DNA of 64,000 nucleotides from an uncultured Clostridia bacterium (GTDB lineage Bacteria > Bacillota > Clostridia > UMGS1883), in contig CANQRB010000002.1 of assembly GCA_947626145.1 (NCBI GenBank), positions 1-64,000 of the forward strand. The letters run 5' to 3'. The notes below the pieces were generated by a model that saw only the letters and a program-made list of their open reading frames with translations, had not been told where the DNA came from and ran no database searches. Numbering within the stretch: the first letter of the stretch is position 1; every line of letters begins with the position of its first letter. The translations under genes and the position numbers were made by a program. Shown here piece by piece: positions 1 to 8,927 of this stretch.

Positions 1-72
1 TATAACAAGATAAGTTCCAAAACCCTTGATTTTATGCGGTTTTCAGCACTTGTCTTTATTATACCATAGGGG

Positions 73-243
73 CACACCTTTGCCACCCGTGCATTGGAGG
101 TCGGCATGGACTTTAAGACGTTGAGCGAGATACTCGGTCATTCAAGCGTGGCAATAACTCTTGACCTATATGTTCATTCGCTGGACGAGTATAAAAGAAA
201 TCAGATGTCCAAGCTCGGTGAAATCTATTTGCCGTCGGAATAA
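73..243 (+). pseudogene. Tyrosine recombinase (phage-type integrase), 3' fragment only
   Basis: The reading frame from 73 gives the C-terminal end of a tyrosine recombinase: HTFATR (box II, with the HxxR histidine region and arginine), LGHSS (the second catalytic histidine) and TLDLYVH (the tyrosine nucleophile region), ending at TAA 241-243. A TAG at 67-69 lies in frame just upstream, and the 72 bases before the homology do not continue an integrase. The N-terminal core-binding domain and most of the catalytic domain are therefore absent. The break falls almost exactly before the His-Thr-Phe box. This is either a remnant cut by another insertion or the edge of an excised element. It lies at the left edge of the AT-rich island and could mark an old integration boundary. 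The family call is confident; the mechanism of truncation is inferred. Confidence 0.8.
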
Positions 244-427
244 GCCGTCAGAAAATGGATATAACGCCATAGTTACGCCAAAAAAGAAAAGCCAGTCCTT
301 AAATACAAAGTTTAAGGACAAAAACCTTTCAATTGGTTCGTTAAATGTTTAAAGCTATAGTCTACTTATATTTTATTATAGAAAAATGAACAATTATACT
401 TAAAATATTAAACTGGAGGGAAACAGC

Positions 428-1501
428 ATGGCAAAAATAAATATCGTCATTGGGGACACGGATGAACTCTATTTGAACAGTATAGTAAACTATATCATTG
501 AACATAACAGTGGTTTTGACGTTCAATCGTTTACTATTAAAGAAAGCATGCTTAAGTACATTGAAAACAGGGCGAATAAAATTGATATTATAGCAATAAG
601 CGATGGTATGACAGATGAAAAAGTTTTGCAAAGTAATATTCCGGCAAAAGTCTTTCTGTCCGATGGTTCATATTTCGATGACAACAATTATGAAGTGGTA
701 AACAAATATCAAAAGGCAGAAGCCTTTTTAAATCAAATATTAATGATTTACGCAGAAAAAACCGGAAGAGCGGATGTTGTTATCGACGGCGGAAAAAGCA
801 CTTCGGTTATAGGCTTTTACTCGCCTATCGGTGGTTGTGGAAAAACGACGTTAGCCTTAGCTTCTGCTGTTGTATTGGCAAAAAAGGGAAAACGCGTCAT
901 TTACCTCAATTTGGAAAAAATTAATTCCGTCGCCGGTATTGTAAGCGGAGCTCAAACCGGAACCATGTCGGACGTATATTTGGCCAAAAAGACCAAGGGC
1001 GTAAATGTGGGATTGAGAATAATTGCTAACAAACAAATCTTGCCGGTTTTAGGTTTCAATTATATCAATCCCGCGGAAAGCTCGCTTGAGATTAACGAGC
1101 TGTCATCGGAGGAAATTGTGAGCCTTATACAAGATTTCAAGCAATTGGGAGAATTTGATTATGTGTTTGCGGATTTTGACGGAGAATTAAGCAACGAAAA
1201 GATAACCGAATTAGGAGTATGCGATAAAATTGTCGCTCCGTTTTCTCCTGAGCAAACAGCGGTAAATAAGATGATGTCCTTTGCGAGGGAATTAAGTATG
1301 CATGAGGAACTTGCCGATTTAGCAAATAAAATTATAGTTATACTTAATAAAGCTACGCCCGGGGTAAATATACCGCAAGTTCCGGAACATGATATAGCTG
1401 CCTTTGTGTCAGTTTCTCCAATTTTGTCCGATATTCGTTCCGGCTTAAGCAGTCCAGAGCACTTTTCGACCATTTTAAACGATCTTGTATCGCTTTTATA
1501 A
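428..1501 (+). CDS. tadZ: TadZ/CpaE-like pilus-localisation ATPase
   Basis: This 357-residue protein has an N-terminal region of about 120 residues like the atypical receiver domain of CpaE/TadZ proteins. A MinD/ParA-like ATPase domain follows, whose deviant Walker A GGCGKTT lies near residue 134. Proteins of this family sit at the cell pole or membrane and recruit the Tad secretion machine. It is the first gene of the pilus operon and lies 17 bases before the TadA-type ATPase. The start is ATG 428, preceded by a good GGAGG ribosome site (about 415-419). No strong promoter was identified in the AT-rich 362-415. The ATPase call is sure; the TadZ assignment rests on gene order and the two-domain layout. 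Confidence 0.85.
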   Translation: MAKINIVIGDTDELYLNSIVNYIIEHNSGFDVQSFTIKESMLKYIENRANKIDIIAISDGMTDEKVLQSNIPAKVFLSDGSYFDDNNYEVVNKYQKAEAFLNQILMIYAEKTGRADVVIDGGKSTSVIGFYSPIGGCGKTTLALASAVVLAKKGKRVIYLNLEKINSVAGIVSGAQTGTMSDVYLAKKTKGVNVGLRIIANKQILPVLGFNYINPAESSLEINELSSEEIVSLIQDFKQLGEFDYVFADFDGELSNEKITELGVCDKIVAPFSPEQTAVNKMMSFARELSMHEELADLANKIIVILNKATPGVNIPQVPEHDIAAFVSVSPILSDIRSGLSSPEHFSTILNDLVSLL

Positions 1502-1518
1502 AAGAGGATTGAGTAATC

Positions 1519-2754
1519 ATGATTGAAAAAATGAATGATTATATCGCGAATATACGGCAATTAGTATCAGATCGGCTTGATATGACAAGAGAACTGTCAG
1601 ACGACGACGTTCGCGAAATGATTTCACAGGTCATTGCCGAAAAGTCTGCCGAAAAGTATTTGAGTCTCAGTGAAAAAAAGGCAATAATGGACGGCGTGTT
1701 CAACTCCATGCGCGGCCTCGGCGTGCTTCAGCCTTTGGTGGACGACCCTTCGGTCACAGAGATAATGATAAACGGCCCCGACGATATCTTTATAGAACAA
1801 AACGGAAAACTGTTTAAGAAAAACATCAGCTTTGGCAGCAACGAAAAATTGGAGAATGTAATTCAAAGCATTGTATCCAAGGTGAATAGAACGGTAAACG
1901 AATCTACGCCAATCGTAGATGCAAGACTTAAGGACGGATCGCGCGTCAACGTTGTCCTTCCTCCTATCGCCCTTAACGGTCCCACCGTAACCATCCGTAA
2001 ATTCCCGGAGGATCCCATGACCGTTCAGCAGCTCATTGCGTACAAATCCATAACTCCGGAGGTCGCGGAATTTTTAAAGAGGCTCGTGATAGCAAAATAC
2101 AACATTTTCATCAGCGGAGGTACGGGCAGCGGAAAAACTACCTTTTTAAATGCGCTTTCAAATTTTATCCCACACGACGAGCGTGTAATCACTATCGAGG
2201 ACTCCGCTGAGCTTCAAATAAGGGGCGTTGACAATCTGGTGCGCATGGAAACCCGAAACGCTAATATGGAGGGCAAAGGCGAAATCACTATACGCGATTT
2301 GATAAAGTCGTCCTTGCGTATGCGTCCGGAACGTATAGTCGTCGGCGAGGTCAGAGGCGCCGAGGCCCTTGATATGCTTCAAGCCATGAACACCGGCCAC
2401 GACGGTTCGCTTTCCACCGGCCACGCCAATTCCACTCACGATATTCTTTCCCGTCTTGAAACGATGGTACTTACCGGTGCGCAGATTCCGTTGGAGGCCA
2501 TCCGCCAACAAATTGCGTCCGCTGTCGATATTATTATACAGCTTTCCCGTCTAAGGGACAAATCCAGAAGGACGATGGAAATATGTGAGGTTACCGGCTA
2601 TGAAGACGGAGAAATTAAGCTTAATCCGCTGTTTAAGTTCGTAGAGAGGGGCGAGGATGAAAACAAGAAAATAATCGGCGGTCTGGAGAGAACGGAAAAC
2701 CCGATGATACATACGGAAAAATTCAGTGCTGCCGGAATAAAGGCTGGGATATAG
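1519..2754 (+). CDS. tadA: TadA/CpaF-type secretion ATPase
   Basis: This 411-residue hexameric ATPase of the type II/IV secretion family powers assembly of type IVb (Flp/Tad) pili from the cytoplasmic face of the membrane. Walker A is GGTGSGKTTF near residues 199-208, and the Asp box and Walker B region (RIVVGEVRG) and the His-box GHDGSLSTGHANS follow in the usual order. Length fits the family. The start is ATG 1519 after AGAGGAT; an in-frame ATG at 1531 is possible. It is followed after 11 bases by tadB-like 2766. The order TadZ, TadA, TadB, TadC is the standard Tad core. Confidence 0.95.
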   Translation: MIEKMNDYIANIRQLVSDRLDMTRELSDDDVREMISQVIAEKSAEKYLSLSEKKAIMDGVFNSMRGLGVLQPLVDDPSVTEIMINGPDDIFIEQNGKLFKKNISFGSNEKLENVIQSIVSKVNRTVNESTPIVDARLKDGSRVNVVLPPIALNGPTVTIRKFPEDPMTVQQLIAYKSITPEVAEFLKRLVIAKYNIFISGGTGSGKTTFLNALSNFIPHDERVITIEDSAELQIRGVDNLVRMETRNANMEGKGEITIRDLIKSSLRMRPERIVVGEVRGAEALDMLQAMNTGHDGSLSTGHANSTHDILSRLETMVLTGAQIPLEAIRQQIASAVDIIIQLSRLRDKSRRTMEICEVTGYEDGEIKLNPLFKFVERGEDENKKIIGGLERTENPMIHTEKFSAAGIKAGI

Positions 2755-2765
2755 GAGGCGTTAAG

Positions 2766-3560
2766 ATGGCGTTGTTTAAGAAAAAAGAGCCCGATATGGT
2801 CGAACGAGCGGACGGGTTGACGGATTATGACGTGTATGTCATGAGCAAAAAGGAAAAAATCATATACATCGTTTTCGCCGCAGTTGTTATTTTTGCGGTG
2901 GGAATGCTATTCTATCACAATGTGATTTTGGCCCTGCTACTGTCTCTTTTTGCCTTTAAGTTCCCAAAGATCAGACGCGGTCAAATCATAGCAAAAAGGA
3001 AAAGAGAATTAAACTTGCAGTTTAAAGATTTGCTGTACTCTCTTTCTTCATCCATGACAGCGGGACGTTCATTGGAAATGGCGTTTAAGGACGCTCTCCG
3101 CGATATGAGCGTAATATATCCCAATCCCCAAACCCCTATTATGGTTGAAACAGCCTATATTGTGCGCCGGCTTGAAATGAATGAAATAGTCGAAGACGCT
3201 ATAATGCAGTTCGCTGAAAGGGCGCATCTTGACGATATATCGAGCTTTGCTGATATCGTTAAAATATGTAAGCGTACAGGCGGCAACTTGATAGAGGTTA
3301 TCAGGAGTACGTCAAGCATGATCGGCGATAAGATTGAAACTAAAAATGAGATCGAAACGACTATTACCGCTAAAAAGTTTGAATCCCGCGTTTTGACGGT
3401 AGTACCTATATTTATGGTCGCGGTATTGAGCTTTTCATCGCCTGACTATATGGCTCCGGTTTTTAATACGGTTGTCGGAGCGATCGCTATGACAGTAGCT
3501 ATAATACTTTTTGTAATTGCGTTCTTTATATCGGAAAAAATTATGGATATCGAGGTGTGA
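2766..3560 (+). CDS. tadB: TadB-like inner-membrane platform protein
   Basis: The 264-residue membrane protein has two hydrophobic segments near the N-terminus (about residues 33-70), a cytoplasmic type II secretion F domain (about 75-200, with the SSSMTAGRSLEMAF and ICKRTGGNL signatures) and two C-terminal membrane segments. TadB and TadC form the platform that couples the TadA ATPase to pilin polymerisation. AGGAGG sits just before ATG 2766. The gene is separated by 3 bases from the next T2SSF gene. Assignment to TadB rather than TadC rests on gene order. Confidence 0.88.
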   Translation: MALFKKKEPDMVERADGLTDYDVYVMSKKEKIIYIVFAAVVIFAVGMLFYHNVILALLLSLFAFKFPKIRRGQIIAKRKRELNLQFKDLLYSLSSSMTAGRSLEMAFKDALRDMSVIYPNPQTPIMVETAYIVRRLEMNEIVEDAIMQFAERAHLDDISSFADIVKICKRTGGNLIEVIRSTSSMIGDKIETKNEIETTITAKKFESRVLTVVPIFMVAVLSFSSPDYMAPVFNTVVGAIAMTVAIILFVIAFFISEKIMDIEV

Positions 3561-3563
3561 CGT

Positions 3564-4493
3564 ATGGCGGCAATAGTGAATATTATCGTGGGCGCTGTGT
3601 TCGTCATAAGTCTTATAGTCGTTTTGATTATATGGAAAAAGGCCGGTAAAACGTATGACGAATATCTTGCTCCACTTGACGAAGAGGAATTTAAATATAA
3701 AAAGTATATGCCAATAGGTATGTATCTAAGTGAAAAAATAGATATTACTAAGCACCTGCCGGCTACTATGAAAGAAATGTTGGCAAAATACAGCGTTTCA
3801 GTCCGCGCAAAGGTCGGAGAGTTATATGGAACGAGATATGTTGACTACTATTCCCAGATACATACCGCCACAAAGTGGATGTTCGGAGTTGTGGGCTTTG
3901 TGCTGATGACGGCCTTTGCCGGAATAAATTGCGTAAACAATAACCAATCCAGTGCGATAATATGTCTTGTTGCCGCCCCTGTCGTTGCTATAGCTCTGCC
4001 GCTTTTTCTCGATAAGGACCTTGACGGCAAAATAGATGACCGCCGAGAACAGATAAAGGTCGAGTTTCCGGAGTTTATAAATAAGCTTTTACTCCTTGTA
4101 AACGCCGGTATGACCATTTCAAAGGCTTGGGAAAAAATTGTAACGGAAAACCACAAAAAAAGCCCGTTGTATAACGAACTTGATATATCGCTTGCCGATA
4201 TAAGGGCCGGAAAGCCGGAAACTATAGCCTACGAGGAGTTTGCCCGCCGGTGCAAAATAAAGGAAATAATCAAATTTGTTTCGGTAATAATACTTAACCT
4301 TAAAAAGGGCGGCGCGGAAATTGTGCCTACATTGAGGGCCCAGTCCGACGAATGTTGGGAAATGAGGCGCGCCACTGCAAGGCGAATGGGAGAAAAGGCT
4401 TCAAGCAAGCTTCTCCTCCCCATGGCAATCATGCTGATAGGCATAATTCTTATTGTCGCGTTACCAGCGGTATTGGCGCTGACCGAGGTTTAA
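3564..4493 (+). CDS. tadC: TadC-like inner-membrane platform protein
   Basis: The 309-residue protein has an N-terminal membrane anchor, a pair of hydrophobic segments near residues 105-150, a cytoplasmic T2SSF domain (about 155-285, with LVNAGMTISKAWEKI and the typical RRMGEKASSKLLLP end) and a C-terminal membrane helix. It is the second platform subunit of the Tad machine. It starts 3 bases after tadB with GAGGTG as ribosome site, so the two are almost certainly translated together. A 49-base gap then leads to the pilin gene. Confidence 0.88.
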   Translation: MAAIVNIIVGAVFVISLIVVLIIWKKAGKTYDEYLAPLDEEEFKYKKYMPIGMYLSEKIDITKHLPATMKEMLAKYSVSVRAKVGELYGTRYVDYYSQIHTATKWMFGVVGFVLMTAFAGINCVNNNQSSAIICLVAAPVVAIALPLFLDKDLDGKIDDRREQIKVEFPEFINKLLLLVNAGMTISKAWEKIVTENHKKSPLYNELDISLADIRAGKPETIAYEEFARRCKIKEIIKFVSVIILNLKKGGAEIVPTLRAQSDECWEMRRATARRMGEKASSKLLLPMAIMLIGIILIVALPAVLALTEV

Positions 4494-4542
4494 TTCCCGG
4501 AAGGCGTAAGTATACAAATTTACGAGGAAGGAGGTAAAAAAT

Positions 4543-4752
4543 ATGCTGAAATGTATAAAAAACTTCTTCACTGAAGAGGACGGTATGGGTGTTATTGAGA
4601 TCGTTATTATAATTGGCGTTCTTGTGGCGTTAGCGTTGTTATTCCAAGATAGGATAAAAGAGTTCGCAAAGAATCTTATGGATACTATGTTTGGCGAAGA
4701 TGGCGATGGCGGCCCACCGAAGCCTAATTTTAACGATGATGACATTACTTGA
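4543..4752 (+). CDS. Flp1-family type IVb pilin
   Basis: This 69-residue prepilin has a short basic leader ending DG, then MGVIEIVIIIGVLVALALL. Cleavage after Gly14 would leave Glu at mature position +5, the hallmark of type IV pilins. The hydrophobic helix and the short acidic, Gly/Pro-rich tail fit the Flp1-like Firmicute family. It would be the major subunit of the pilus, processed by a prepilin peptidase of this locus (8928 or 12024). An AAGGAGG ribosome site lies about 8 bases before ATG 4543, one of the strongest in the operon, as expected for a major structural protein. A long hairpin follows the stop. Confidence 0.9.
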   Translation: MLKCIKNFFTEEDGMGVIEIVIIIGVLVALALLFQDRIKEFAKNLMDTMFGEDGDGGPPKPNFNDDDIT

Positions 4753-4793
4753 ATATAACGTCTAAAAGCCTCAAGTAATATTATTCTGCGTAA

Positions 4794-4848
4794 GTAGTAA
4801 ATGGGGAGTGCCCTATAAACAATTAATAAGACACTCCCTAACTACTAC
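4794..4848 (+). promoter_or_regulatory. Long stem-loop after the pilin gene (mRNA stabiliser or partial terminator)
   Basis: Arms 4794-4810 and 4832-4848 pair at about 14 of 17 positions, including GGGAGTG with CACTCCC, around a 21-base loop. There is no run of T after the stem. It therefore looks more like a 3'-end processing or stability hairpin that raises pilin mRNA over the downstream genes than a complete terminator. Confidence 0.65.
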
Positions 4849-4878
4849 CTACATCTAAAAAAGAAAAGAGGACTTACG

Positions 4879-5520
4879 ATGAGTGCATCTACGCAAAAAA
4901 GCTATAAGAGTTCCTTTACTCTCGAGGCGGTCATAGTCATGAGCGCCATTTTGCTCATTCTGTGCGCCGTGCTTTACGCGTTCATGCTCTTATATCAAAA
5001 TATAGTAACCGTGTATGCAGCCAATTACGCCGCCCAACAGGGAGCCGTAAACTGGATAAACAGCGGCATAGATATGGAAACCGGTGAGGGAAAGTATAAG
5101 GAAGAGATATATTACCGTATAGCCGAGTTTGCCGAAACCAAAACCGTGAAAAATAAAAAAGCAAAAATTGAAGATATGGTTAAGGAAAAATTGAAGTCGG
5201 GGATTTTGTCGCCGAAAAAAAGTGATATAAAGGTTGAATTTAAAAACTACGTAGTTCAAAGGCAGGTACAGGTGGAGATAACACAGGAACTGCCAATACC
5301 GTTTTCCGGGATAATACAGTTCTTCGGCGGAGGAAAGCCATTTGAGATATCCACAAAGGCTGTGGCCGTTGTGCCGGAACCGGCGGAATACATACGTAAT
5401 ATTGATTATATAGGAGAAATCGCCACATCACTGTTGGATTGGGTAAAGGAAAAGCTCAACCTTGGCAGTGACGGCGAGGCGGCTAACAAAATGGAAGATG
5501 CTTTAAAAACCGTAAAATGA
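4879..5520 (+). CDS. TadE-like minor pseudopilin
   Basis: The 213-residue protein has a short basic N-terminus, then SFTLEAVIVMSAILLILCA, a class III-type signal with Glu at +5 if cleaved between Ser11 and Ser12 (a -1 Ser is unusual; Gly or Ala is the rule). A hydrophobic helix leads into a predicted extracytoplasmic domain ending in a Lys-rich tail. TadE-type pseudopilins are needed for Flp pilus assembly. It follows the pilin hairpin and is followed directly by the TadG-like gene. The family call relies on the N-terminus and context; the remainder has no motif I recognise. Confidence 0.75.
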   Translation: MSASTQKSYKSSFTLEAVIVMSAILLILCAVLYAFMLLYQNIVTVYAANYAAQQGAVNWINSGIDMETGEGKYKEEIYYRIAEFAETKTVKNKKAKIEDMVKEKLKSGILSPKKSDIKVEFKNYVVQRQVQVEITQELPIPFSGIIQFFGGGKPFEISTKAVAVVPEPAEYIRNIDYIGEIATSLLDWVKEKLNLGSDGEAANKMEDALKTVK

Positions 5521-5530
5521 GGTGGAAGGG

Positions 5531-7951
5531 ATGAAAAAATATAACGGCGCGATTTCGCTGTTTATGGTCATAATACTGTTGTCAAGCTTCATCTTTGGCG
5601 GCGTGTTTATTGACGCATCGCGCGTTATTGTAGCAAAAAACAAGGTTAAAACCTCAATGAATTCAGCTCTTCGTTCCTCAATATCATACTATGACACAAA
5701 GCTTGTGGGCGATTACGGTCTTTATGCCTTTGACGGAGAGACTGCAAAAACAAACTTTGACAAGTATTTTAAAGCTAATATGCGTATCAAAGACAGTGGC
5801 ATAAATATGTTCAAGTATACTATTAATGATTCGAAAATTACATATTCGACACCGATAACCGACGACGCCGAGCTGCGCCGTCAGATTGCCGAATATTCCA
5901 AATACAGAGCGCCCGTTACAACTACGATGTTGCTTGTTGAGAAGGTTGCCGGCGTGTTTGCCGATATGAAAAACTGCTCTGATGAAATCGGCGACAGTGC
6001 CGATGATCTTGACAATTTCAAAAAGGAATTTAAAAAAGGTGCAAATCAAGTCACAGAGGGGCTTAAAAGTTTCAAAAAAAATGCGTCAAATCAAATAAAG
6101 GATGCAGTAAAGGATCATTTTGAAAGCTTGAAGGACGACCCAAGCGCCATTAACGATATTAAGTCGGAAATTGACGGGGCTTTTTCAGATCTACTGGGAG
6201 AATGCGAAAATTCAAAGAACAAGGTCGATGAACTGGAAAAGGATACGGAAAATTTCATAGAAGAATCCAAAGAAAAGGTATCAAAGATAGGCGATAACTT
6301 TCCGCCGATAACTGACAGTGAAGTCAGCGAGGAGGAATGTCCCAAAGGTACCGAAGGCGATCCACCGCAGGATGCTCTTGACAAGGTAAAAAACGGCGGA
6401 AGCTTTAGAAAAGATGTAAACGATTTTGAAAGTAACGTTAAGCAAATTCAAGAGAACGTCAATGCATTGCTTGAAAGACTTGGAGCGAAATCAAGCGAGC
6501 TTGAACGTGAGAAGGGCGTTCTGGAAACAAAAAAGAGCGAATATAATTCGGCTCAAAATGACTATGACTCGAAAAAAACTACGGTGGCCAATGCTTTTAG
6601 CAAAAGAAGTAAATACACTGACGCTGTCGCAAGTCTTAACACATTGCTCAACAATAGAGCTTCGCTTCTTAATGCAATGAATACCGAAGTGGACAAATAC
6701 AACTCTGACGCTCAAGCCGCTACCATAATAAAAATATATCGTGATCCGACTTTATCCTCGGAGTACGACTCATCCAAGACACAAGAGGATGCGGAAAACG
6801 AGGTGCGGAGCAATTTAAGATCCGCACACCCCGAACTGTCGACGGCATTTAAGGCAATAGATGATTACAATAACAACGAAAAGGCCATCACGACCGCTAA
6901 TGAGGCTGTGAACAATTCTTCAAGCCTTGAAGCTGCCTACAATAATGCGGTTGTCGAAAGGGATGCCGCCAAGGCCACCAGAGACGCCGCCAAGACGGCT
7001 AGGGACCAACAGCAGAAGAAGGTTGACGGAATTTCCGACGAAATAGATGCAATAAAGAAGGATATAAACACACAAATAGAGTATTTGGAAATTCTTGATG
7101 AACCCGAGGCAGGTAAGCTGAAGGAGGGCGACATAAAAAAAGACAGCATCCTAAATTCTATCTTCGGGAATATAGATATAGTTAAAACTCTCGGGGATCT
7201 CGGAACGGAAATGAACAAAACTATGCTACCTTATAATGCGGGCAAGGAAGACGATGTCGAGGGCAAGCTGAAAAGTGGTATAATCAAGAAAATAAAAGCC
7301 GTCTGCGACTATTGCGGTGATATGTTCGACACGTTCACCCATCTCGATAAATTGCGTGATAACGCCTATATGGTGGATTACATAATGGACAAATCCACCT
7401 TCCTTACATCGCAAACAGTGAGAGATCACCATTTTAAATGGGGAGAGGTTGAGTATATTATTTTCGGCAAAGAAACACAGATTGGTAACATTGCCGCCTC
7501 TGTGGCCTCACTTACCATGATGAGATTTGCGATAAACTTTATAAATTATTTCATAACTGGTCCCGGCGAACTGGTGGCGCGGGCAATTTACGACCTCAGC
7601 CGTGGAGCCGTTCAAACCGCCAAAGATATGTACAAGCTGTTGTTTACAGATGAAGGCTGTGCGTTATGTCCGTCATTTAAACACCTTAAGCTCACTTACT
7701 CCGATCATATGCGACTCATGCTGTTTATGAAATTCAGCAATCAGCAGGAAGGGCTTAAAACTGTCATTAATACAAACATGAAGCAAACCCTTGGCGGCGG
7801 AGATATCAATAATCTATATACCAGAATGACGGCCGAGGTTGATGTTGAGGTAAATCTTCTTATTCTGCCAATATTTTTTGGCAACTTTACAGGGGCAAAT
7901 TTCAGAAACGGGAAATATGTCATAAAAGACAGTGCAACATTGGGATATTAA
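5531..7951 (+). CDS. TadG-like membrane protein with long coiled coil
   Basis: The start is set at ATG 5531 because GAGGTGG at about 5519-5525 is well spaced for it; a GTG at 5522 would overlap that site. The 806-residue product begins with GAISLFMVIILL, a pseudopilin-like signal without the +5 Glu, which is common in TadG-type proteins. Roughly residues 140-520 are Glu/Lys/Ala/Asp-rich and strongly coiled-coil, for example EREKGVLETKKSEYNSAQND. The C-terminal 250 residues hold a hydrophobic patch and a mixed domain. TadG proteins reach the cell surface and affect pilus function. At about 800 residues this is longer than typical TadG, and the coiled coil suggests a cell-wall-spanning spacer. 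Confidence 0.7.
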   Translation: MKKYNGAISLFMVIILLSSFIFGGVFIDASRVIVAKNKVKTSMNSALRSSISYYDTKLVGDYGLYAFDGETAKTNFDKYFKANMRIKDSGINMFKYTINDSKITYSTPITDDAELRRQIAEYSKYRAPVTTTMLLVEKVAGVFADMKNCSDEIGDSADDLDNFKKEFKKGANQVTEGLKSFKKNASNQIKDAVKDHFESLKDDPSAINDIKSEIDGAFSDLLGECENSKNKVDELEKDTENFIEESKEKVSKIGDNFPPITDSEVSEEECPKGTEGDPPQDALDKVKNGGSFRKDVNDFESNVKQIQENVNALLERLGAKSSELEREKGVLETKKSEYNSAQNDYDSKKTTVANAFSKRSKYTDAVASLNTLLNNRASLLNAMNTEVDKYNSDAQAATIIKIYRDPTLSSEYDSSKTQEDAENEVRSNLRSAHPELSTAFKAIDDYNNNEKAITTANEAVNNSSSLEAAYNNAVVERDAAKATRDAAKTARDQQQKKVDGISDEIDAIKKDINTQIEYLEILDEPEAGKLKEGDIKKDSILNSIFGNIDIVKTLGDLGTEMNKTMLPYNAGKEDDVEGKLKSGIIKKIKAVCDYCGDMFDTFTHLDKLRDNAYMVDYIMDKSTFLTSQTVRDHHFKWGEVEYIIFGKETQIGNIAASVASLTMMRFAINFINYFITGPGELVARAIYDLSRGAVQTAKDMYKLLFTDEGCALCPSFKHLKLTYSDHMRLMLFMKFSNQQEGLKTVINTNMKQTLGGGDINNLYTRMTAEVDVEVNLLILPIFFGNFTGANFRNGKYVIKDSATLGY

Positions 7952-7967
7952 AAAAAGGGGGATAAGC

Positions 7968-8912
7968 ATGAGAAAGTTAAAGGGTTCGCTCTCTTTGGAG
8001 GCGGTGATTTCCTTTACGGTTTTTATATCATTTATGTTCATGCTTATGACGATTGTTAAGTTTGCAATAATGCGAATTGCCTTGAATGCGGCTGTTTCTG
8101 AAACTGCAAAACAAATCGCGACCCAAACTTATCCGTTGTCATATTTGATAGAATGGGAAGAAAGCGAGGGCAAAAAGGTCGAATCGTACGAAAAAGAGAT
8201 GAAGCTAATGGATGGAGTTGAGAATTCTGAAGTTAGTGAAAATGTTGGAGCGCTATTTAATCTTGATGAAGAAACATCAACTGGAATAGTCAGCGTAGCT
8301 ACAAAAGCAAAGGACATTCTTTCCGGAGGCGATAATGCGGAAGCTGCGGCAAACAGTCTGCTGCTACGCGACTTGACAGAATTGGAAAAAGCAGGCGGAA
8401 CTCAACTGATTTGTGCTATATTTAATGGTTGCCTGGATAATAGTCATGTTAATTTTAACAAGGATAATATAACGGTATCTATCGCTAAATTTCCTCAATC
8501 GGAATACGCCTATAAAAAGACCGGTAATAGCGCAGGGTATGCCTCTCTTGAGTTAAAAAAAGATGAAGACTATTCTGCCGAAGATGTAGTAATAGCAGCG
8601 GAATATAAGTATAATTTAGCGCTCCCCTTTATCCCGTCGTTTGAAATTACAATGAGAGAAGCCGCCGTTGAACACGCCTGGCTTTATGGAGGGAACGGAA
8701 CCATAACAAATCGAAAAGAGGGACTTGACGTTGAAAAGCTCAAGGACTTCATATTTGGCAGTGGCGAGAGGGTATATCTTGGAAGTATGCTTACAGGTAA
8801 AAAATATCATAAAAAGGATTGCCGCACCTTAAAACGGTGCGGTGGAATAATGACCACTAAAGAAGTTGCCGAAGACGATGGTTATACGCCTTGTAAGGTT
8901 TGCAAGCCTTAG
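7968..8912 (+). CDS. TadE/TadG-like pseudopilin with C-terminal Cys-rich module
   Basis: ATG 7968 follows a strong AAAGGGGG site. The longer frame from 7932 has no ribosome site and overlaps the previous gene. The leader MRKLKG is followed by SLSLEAVISFTVFISFMFML; cleavage after Gly6 puts Glu at +5, a good prepilin-peptidase site. The middle is a mostly soluble extracytoplasmic region. The last 45 residues form a distinct module with GKKYHKKDCRTLKRCGG and GYTPCKVCKP, giving four Cys plus a His, like the small Zn-ribbon-like tails seen in several secreted Firmicute proteins. Such a tail on a pseudopilin is unusual. The product is 315 residues. Confidence 0.72.
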   Translation: MRKLKGSLSLEAVISFTVFISFMFMLMTIVKFAIMRIALNAAVSETAKQIATQTYPLSYLIEWEESEGKKVESYEKEMKLMDGVENSEVSENVGALFNLDEETSTGIVSVATKAKDILSGGDNAEAAANSLLLRDLTELEKAGGTQLICAIFNGCLDNSHVNFNKDNITVSIAKFPQSEYAYKKTGNSAGYASLELKKDEDYSAEDVVIAAEYKYNLALPFIPSFEITMREAAVEHAWLYGGNGTITNRKEGLDVEKLKDFIFGSGERVYLGSMLTGKKYHKKDCRTLKRCGGIMTTKEVAEDDGYTPCKVCKP

Positions 8913-8927
8913 TTGCAGGAGGATAAA

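Noticed and set aside
161-352. 63-residue frame overlapping the integrase fragment
   Set aside because: It is out of frame with the clear recombinase motifs and has no ribosome site.
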